A stretch of 10,878 bases of DNA from Phyllobacteriaceae bacterium. Lineage in GTDB: Bacteria; Pseudomonadota; Alphaproteobacteria; Rhizobiales; Rhizobiaceae. Below, one piece after another: positions 7,385 to 10,878 of the stretch. Location of the stretch: positions 1,592-12,469 of the forward strand of contig JAHEGF010000088.1 of NCBI GenBank assembly GCA_024645155.1, given 5' to 3'. Under the pieces are notes generated by a model. It saw nothing but the letters and a program-made list of their open reading frames with translations. It made no database searches and was not told where the DNA came from. The position numbers and the translations under genes are program-made. Numbering within the stretch: the stretch's first letter is position 1; every line of letters begins with the position of its first letter.

Positions 7385-7408
7385 GAGAAAAAATTGTGCA
7401 CTGCACAA
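7372..7408. promoter_or_regulatory. Tandem PhaR-like operator
   Basis: Two copies of one dyad stand side by side. The copy at 7394-7408, TTGTGCACTGCACAA, has perfect 7-bp arms around one central base. The copy at 7372-7386, TTGTGCATTGCAAGA, keeps the left arm and most of the right. Their centres are 22 bp apart, about two helical turns, so two regulator dimers could bind one DNA face. TGC/GCA-rich dyads of this kind are known operators of PhaR, the PHA-responsive repressor that binds upstream of phasin genes and its own gene in alphaproteobacteria such as Paracoccus and Rhodobacter. The position over the phasin -35 box supports this. The site also lies upstream of the divergent DUF445-phasin pair. 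The phaR gene is not in the window. Confidence 0.75.
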
Positions 7409-7569
7409 AATACTTTTAACTCACGGAAATTATTGCATTAAACGCTTCTTCTTTGATGCCGGAATTGGCTGTTGTTACTGGCGGCGGCGGGTCCTTTGCG
7501 TACATTGTGTCCTTGTTTGAGCGGAAGAAATACGTAGATGTTGTCGGCCGACCAGTCAGGGCTACCGGA

Positions 7570-8886
7570 ATGAGCATCACCAGACAAAAGATACGGCAGG
7601 CCGCGAGCACCGCGATCCCGATTCCGCCGGATCCGCTGGAAAACGAGAAATTGTCGCAACTGCGCCGGGTTCGGTCGCTTGCAACCGGCATGCTGGTGGT
7701 CTGCTTTGCCATCTTTGTCGCCGCGCGCCTTTTTGAAGAAGCCTATCCTGTTCTCGCCTTCGTGGCGGCGTTTGCCGAAGCTGCGACAATCGGCGGCCTT
7801 GCAGACTGGTATGCGGTGGTGGCGCTGTTCAAAAAGCCGCTTGGACTGCCAATACCGCACACGGCGATCATTCCGGAAAACAGGCACCGTATCGCCGACA
7901 ATCTCGGCCACTTCATCGAAATCAATTTCCTTGCTCCCGAACCGGTCCGGCAAAAACTGGAGGAAGTGGATTTTGCCGCACTTGTCGCTGACTGGATGGC
8001 GGATCGCGAACGGGCGCAGAGCCTGGCGGGTTTCGTCACAAAACTGGTACCGCAAACGTTTGATGCCGTGGAAAATTCAGGGCTGCGGCGATTCATTGCA
8101 GCGCGGGCGATCGAGCAGGTGGAAAAGGTGGAAATTGCACCGTTGACGGCCGAATTCCTCACGGCACTGTCAAAAGACGGCAAGCATCAGCAACTGCTCG
8201 ACCAAATTCTTGATGTTATCTGGAAGTTTCTGTCGGACAGCGAGGCACATGATGCCATTCGTGACAAGATCCGGGACGAGTTGCCAACCCTGTTCAACCT
8301 GTTCCGTGCGGATGCCTACCTTTTGAGCAAGGTCCTGGCATCGGCCGGGTCATTGCTTGATGATGTCCGCGAAAATCCGGATCATCCGCTGCGGCAGGAG
8401 TTCAACCGCTTTTTCAGCAATTTCGTGCGAGACCTGCGCCGGTCGAAACGCTATGCGAAACGCGCCGAGGAACTCAAACACAACCTGCTTGCACGCCCGG
8501 AGTTCAAGCGCCTTGGCCACGAGGTCTGGGAGAGCCTCAAGGCGTTTGTCGAGCGCGACGTGGCGATGCCGGATTCCATGATTCGTAGCCGGCTGGCCGA
8601 CCTGTTTGCCGAAGTCGGCCGGCAACTGCATCATGAACCGGGAGTCCGAGCCGACATGAACCGCGGATTTGTCGTGGCGCTGTCGGCTTTTGTTGAAAGC
8701 CAGAAAAGCGGCGTATCCACGTTCATCGCCGACCAGGTCAAAGGCTGGGATCTTGCGATGCTGGTACGCCTGATCGAAATCAACATTGGCAAGGATCTGC
8801 AATACATCCGCTTCAACGGCATGATCATCGGCGGTATTGCCGGATTGCTGCTGTATACTGTCGGCCTTTTGGCAGCAGGTAATTGA
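7570..8886 (+). CDS. DUF445 family membrane protein
   Basis: A 438-residue protein of the DUF445 family (YjiN-like), whose function is not established. The signature segment is at about 69-103, where AEAATIGGLADWYAVVALF is followed by LGLPIPHTAIIP. Hydrophobic helices lie at about 37-54 and 58-87, then a long charged, helical region (about 105-410) that is probably soluble, then one C-terminal helix at about 415-435 (MIIGGIAGLLLYTVGLLA). This suggests an inner-membrane anchor at each end with a large domain between. The conserved closing block includes GWDLAMLVRLIEINIGKDLQ near 392-411. A longer frame from TTG 7453 exists but has no ribosome site and adds an unlike stretch; ATG 7570 has AGGG at 7558-7561 and fits family length. 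A phasin gene follows 63 bp later with no terminator between, so the two are probably co-transcribed. Confidence 0.9.
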   Translation: MSITRQKIRQAASTAIPIPPDPLENEKLSQLRRVRSLATGMLVVCFAIFVAARLFEEAYPVLAFVAAFAEAATIGGLADWYAVVALFKKPLGLPIPHTAIIPENRHRIADNLGHFIEINFLAPEPVRQKLEEVDFAALVADWMADRERAQSLAGFVTKLVPQTFDAVENSGLRRFIAARAIEQVEKVEIAPLTAEFLTALSKDGKHQQLLDQILDVIWKFLSDSEAHDAIRDKIRDELPTLFNLFRADAYLLSKVLASAGSLLDDVRENPDHPLRQEFNRFFSNFVRDLRRSKRYAKRAEELKHNLLARPEFKRLGHEVWESLKAFVERDVAMPDSMIRSRLADLFAEVGRQLHHEPGVRADMNRGFVVALSAFVESQKSGVSTFIADQVKGWDLAMLVRLIEINIGKDLQYIRFNGMIIGGIAGLLLYTVGLLAAGN

Positions 8887-8949
8887 GATGGCCGGAACTA
8901 TGGCCTACGATGGTTGCCACGTCGCAAACACGCACCACAGGAGAAGCCA

Positions 8950-9399
8950 ATGACCAAAAAAAATGACGGCACTGACAATCCATTCATGGACATGTTTGAA
9001 AATTTCGGCCGCAACATGAACATGCCGACCGTGGACATCGAGAAGCTGATGGAACACCACCGCAAGAACCTTGAGGCGCTGGAAAAATCAACCCGGTCAT
9101 TTGCATCTGGAACGACCTCGGTGATGGAAAAGCAGCGCGAAATCCTTGAGCGCGGCCTGCAACAGATTTCCGAGATCGCGCAAAGCTACAAGACGCCCGA
9201 AGGGGTTCAGGACGTTTTGTCCAAGCAGGTGGAGTTCGCCCGCGAATCCTTTGAAAAAGCGCTGAAGGATACCGGTGAGCTGGCTGGAATCGTCAAGGAA
9301 TCGGGCGGCGATACGGTCAACATCTGGCGTGAACGGGTCGAGGAGATTGTGGCCGATGTTCGCGCGGCTGTCGAAAAACAGACCGGCAGGAAGTCATAG
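8950..9399 (+). CDS. Second phasin family protein
   Basis: A 149-residue, highly charged helical protein of the phasin family, a different branch from the phasin at 6798-7286. The family-typical N-terminal element is at about residues 27-45 (TVDIEKLMEHHRKNLEALE), where a D-x-E/x-K-L...RKN-EAL pattern is common to alphaproteobacterial phasins. Next come long amphipathic helices around EKQREILERGLQQISEIAQS (60-79) and SKQVEFARESFEKALKD (91-107). No membrane segment or signal peptide is seen. The start at 8950 is fixed by AGGAG at 8939-8943, six bases upstream; an upstream TTG frame at 8914 has no such site. It follows the DUF445 gene closely and ends 13 bp from the opposing hydrolase gene. It probably coats PHA or lipid inclusions; the partner and granule type are inferred. 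Confidence 0.87.
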   Translation: MTKKNDGTDNPFMDMFENFGRNMNMPTVDIEKLMEHHRKNLEALEKSTRSFASGTTSVMEKQREILERGLQQISEIAQSYKTPEGVQDVLSKQVEFARESFEKALKDTGELAGIVKESGGDTVNIWRERVEEIVADVRAAVEKQTGRKS

Positions 9400-9412
9400 C
9401 GCGCAAAGAGGT

Positions 9413-10189
9413 TCAGGCAGTCGCGGTGCGCGGATAGACGAAACCGCGCACGCCTTTGCGCTGGAACTTGCGCCATTGGCCATCGGGCTGCGATAGCCGG
9501 TCGGCAATGGCATAAATCGCTGCCGGATGATGGCCAAGTCCGCAATGGCTTCCATGAATCTCGATGTTTTCGGTCTGGTCGCCATCCTTTTCGACGCAAA
9601 GTTGCCAGGCGCAGATGCCATCCGTCTTTGAAAAGATCGCAGTGGTCGGGACCGGCGGTGCGTCGGCAATATCACCTCCCATGTGACGCTGCCGGTCGTC
9701 CACCTTGTGGCCGCTGGTAAACTCATAGAGTTTCCATGCGTTTGTGGCGCGCGGATCACCGTTGAACGGGCTGCCGAGCGAGACCACGGAGCGCACCGTC
9801 TCGGGCCGCATTTTAGCCAGCTGGCGCGCATAGATACCCCCGAGGCTCCAGCCGATAAGGCTCACCTTCTTGCCGTGCTTGTCGGTCAGTTCGTCGACAC
9901 GGTTGAGCATGGCTTCCTCGATGCCCGGAAGCGGACCATAATTGCGGCCAAGGTCCCAGCCATATGTCGGATAACCAAGTGATTTCAGGAATGTACGAAG
10001 CGCAAATGTCGAGCGGTCACTGGTGACAAGGCCGGGCAACACGAGCACGGGATGACCGTCGCCGCGCGGCGCGCTCAAAGACAATAGCGGAGCTGTTGCA
10101 AGAAAACCCGCAAGTTCCGGCAGCGCGCGCAATTCCATGAAAAACAGCCCGCGTGATGGCCGTTTTGCCGTTTCTGTTGCAGCAACCAT
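9413..10189 (-). CDS. Alpha/beta hydrolase, lipase/esterase-like
   Basis: A 258-residue serine hydrolase, likely cytoplasmic. The nucleophile elbow GWSLGG places Ser115. The acid is Asp190 in IFSKTDGICAW, and the base is His215 in GSHCGLGHHP, so the triad Ser-Asp-His is complete and in order. HPVLVLPG (46-53) is the strand and oxyanion loop typical of lipases. The N-terminus has a hydrophobic stretch (22-39) but no clear signal peptide. It should cleave an ester or thioester; lipase-like enzymes of this kind are often found near WS/DGAT genes, and one lies upstream here, so a role in wax ester or triacylglycerol turnover is plausible but unproven. AAGGAG at 10200-10195, five bases before ATG 10189, decides the start over Met18. 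The 236-bp gap to the acyltransferase gene holds its own promoter and dyads, so it is probably not simply read through. Confidence 0.9.
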   Translation of the reverse strand: MVAATETAKRPSRGLFFMELRALPELAGFLATAPLLSLSAPRGDGHPVLVLPGLVTSDRSTFALRTFLKSLGYPTYGWDLGRNYGPLPGIEEAMLNRVDELTDKHGKKVSLIGWSLGGIYARQLAKMRPETVRSVVSLGSPFNGDPRATNAWKLYEFTSGHKVDDRQRHMGGDIADAPPVPTTAIFSKTDGICAWQLCVEKDGDQTENIEIHGSHCGLGHHPAAIYAIADRLSQPDGQWRKFQRKGVRGFVYPRTATA

Positions 10190-10268
10190 GATAGCTCCTT
10201 GCCGGATTTGAAATGACCGGAATGCAAATCAGTTGCCGGAAAATAACAGCGAAGCTGCTAACATCCAA

Positions 10269-10298
10269 ATAATATGCGGATGATTTTGCGTGACGCAA
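10269..10298 (-). promoter_or_regulatory. Candidate hydrolase promoter (-35 TTGCGT, -10 TATTAT)
   Basis: On the minus strand TTGCGT (10298-10293) and TATTAT (10274-10269) are 18 bp apart. The -10 matches five of six consensus bases and the -35 matches its first three. This would give a leader of about 75 bases before the hydrolase ATG. The -35 coincides with one arm of the dyad at 10286-10298. Confidence 0.45.
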
Positions 10299-10327
10299 CG
10301 GCAGAAACGGTCATGAGTGGTCATGAC
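10286..10327. promoter_or_regulatory. Two adjacent inverted repeats upstream of the hydrolase gene
   Basis: TTGCGTGACGCAA (10286-10298) has perfect 6-bp arms around one central base and covers the proposed -35 box. GTCATGA-GTGG-TCATGAC (10310-10327) has perfect 7-bp arms, and the same block contains GGTCATGA twice in direct orientation 10 bp apart (10309 and 10319). A third dyad, TATTGATTTCAATA, is at 10366-10379 in an AT-rich stretch. Such symmetry marks protein-binding sites, perhaps a TetR- or GntR-type repressor over the -35 and a second regulator upstream. No regulator gene is next to it. Function is inferred from symmetry and position. Confidence 0.5.
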
Positions 10328-10425
10328 TATAGCATTGCGAAACAAGCAAAAAGAACAGAACAATCTATTGATTTCAATAAATTAATTGTGGAATGACGGG
10401 CGTTGTCCGGGTGTGTGTGGCTGTG

Positions 10426-10878
10426 CTATTTTTGCAATGCAGCAGCGGCATCTGTCAGCTCGTTCATGGCGCTAACCAGGTGATCGGCAAGTATATCGGG
10501 ATCAGGCAATGAGTCTTTGCTGGCAGTAATGCCGAAATCGAGACTGCCCATGTAACTCTGCACCGTAATGTTCAGGCCGATGCCATGAACGGGGATCGAG
10601 ACCGGATAAAGCGCAAGAACCTTGGCGCCCGCGCAAAACATCGGAAAGGGCGGCCCCATGGTGTTGGAAATGGTCAGGTTGACTGCCTGGGGCAGTACGT
10701 CAGCCAGTTTCGAACCGCCATAGAGCTGCATGAGTCCGGGCAAAAGCAGTGGCGCGCCAAGCAGCGTGAAATCCTTGGGTGCGACGTCTTTCACACTGCC
10801 TGCCAGCATCTTGGATTCACCGGTCAACTTGCGAATTCTTGCAAGTCTTTCCAACGGATCGGCGATGTCGGTGGCAAG
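10426..10878 (-). CDS. Wax ester synthase/diacylglycerol acyltransferase (WS/DGAT), C-terminal part
   Basis: The last 150 residues of a WS/DGAT enzyme, open at the right edge; full proteins are about 450-500 residues, so roughly the C-terminal third is present. It transfers acyl-CoA to fatty alcohols or diacylglycerol, making wax esters or triacylglycerol at the membrane and on lipid droplets. The visible part is the WSD1/DUF1298 domain. The first residues read LATDIADPLERLARI, a typical T-D-x-AD-P-ERL entry. The core block NLTISNTMGPP is followed by GAKVLALYPVS and GIGLNITVQSYMGSLDFGI, the strongest family signature. The catalytic HHxxxDG lies in the missing N-terminal part, so activity cannot be judged. 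A possible TTG start at 10854 is rejected because the frame and the homology continue upstream. It is followed leftward by the alpha/beta hydrolase after 236 bp; no clear terminator is seen between them. Confidence 0.92.
   Translation of the reverse strand, partial: LATDIADPLERLARIRKLTGESKMLAGSVKDVAPKDFTLLGAPLLLPGLMQLYGGSKLADVLPQAVNLTISNTMGPPFPMFCAGAKVLALYPVSIPVHGIGLNITVQSYMGSLDFGITASKDSLPDPDILADHLVSAMNELTDAAAALQK

Noticed and set aside
6774..7520. Rightward 248-codon open frame across the phasin region
   Set aside because: Antisense to an obvious phasin; it would run over the phasin promoter and operator. Its cysteine- and glycine-rich product looks like a reverse-strand artefact.
7453..7569. 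TTG-started N-terminal extension of the DUF445 protein
   Set aside because: No ribosome site at 7453, the added residues do not look like DUF445, and ATG 7570 gives the usual family layout.
9400..9412. Terminator between the convergent second phasin and hydrolase genes
   Set aside because: Only 13 bp separate the stops and no stem with a T-run is visible there.
1..10878. CRISPR array, insertion sequence, tRNA or phage-like signals
   Set aside because: No spaced repeat array, transposase gene, terminal inverted repeats or tRNA-like cloverleaf were seen on either strand.

Overview
The window looks like chromosomal DNA of an alphaproteobacterium, probably of the Hyphomicrobiales (Rhizobiales) type. 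This rests on moderately high GC, an NodD-like LysR regulator, alphaproteobacterial-style phasins, and a PhaR-like operator of the TTGTGCA-N-TGCACAA kind. The taxon is inferred, since no rRNA or other phylogenetic marker is present. There are no tRNA or rRNA genes, no CRISPR array and no insertion sequence. Every gene that lies wholly inside the window looks intact.

Layout. (1) 1-1588: a LysR-type regulator, cut by the left edge and read leftward, diverges from a two-gene unit read rightward. That unit encodes a small cupin and a four-helix membrane protein resembling helix II of NorB-type heme-copper oxidases. (2) 1585-6678: a GMC-family FAD alcohol dehydrogenase (leftward) diverges across a 261-bp gap from a 1071-residue self-sufficient P450-reductase fusion of the CYP102 (P450 BM3) type (rightward). 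(3) 6748-9399: a hairpin terminator, a phasin (leftward) with a tandem PhaR-like operator, then a DUF445 membrane protein and a second phasin (rightward). (4) 9413-10878: a serine alpha/beta hydrolase (leftward) behind a promoter loaded with inverted repeats, and the C-terminal part of a wax ester synthase/diacylglycerol acyltransferase (WS/DGAT), cut by the right edge.

How the parts may work together (inference). The window is rich in fatty-acid and storage-lipid functions. The P450 would hydroxylate an acyl or other hydrophobic substrate, and the GMC enzyme could oxidise an alcohol product. The phasins coat polyhydroxyalkanoate granules. WS/DGAT makes wax esters or triacylglycerol, and the hydrolase may cleave an ester or thioester in the same pool. 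The most informative signals are the tandem PhaR-like operator between the two phasin units, the loss in the P450 of the two residues that hold the fatty-acid carboxylate in BM3, and the unusual stand-alone NorB-helix-like protein paired with a cupin under a LysR regulator. I did not find clear proof of a wholly new system; these are the best leads.
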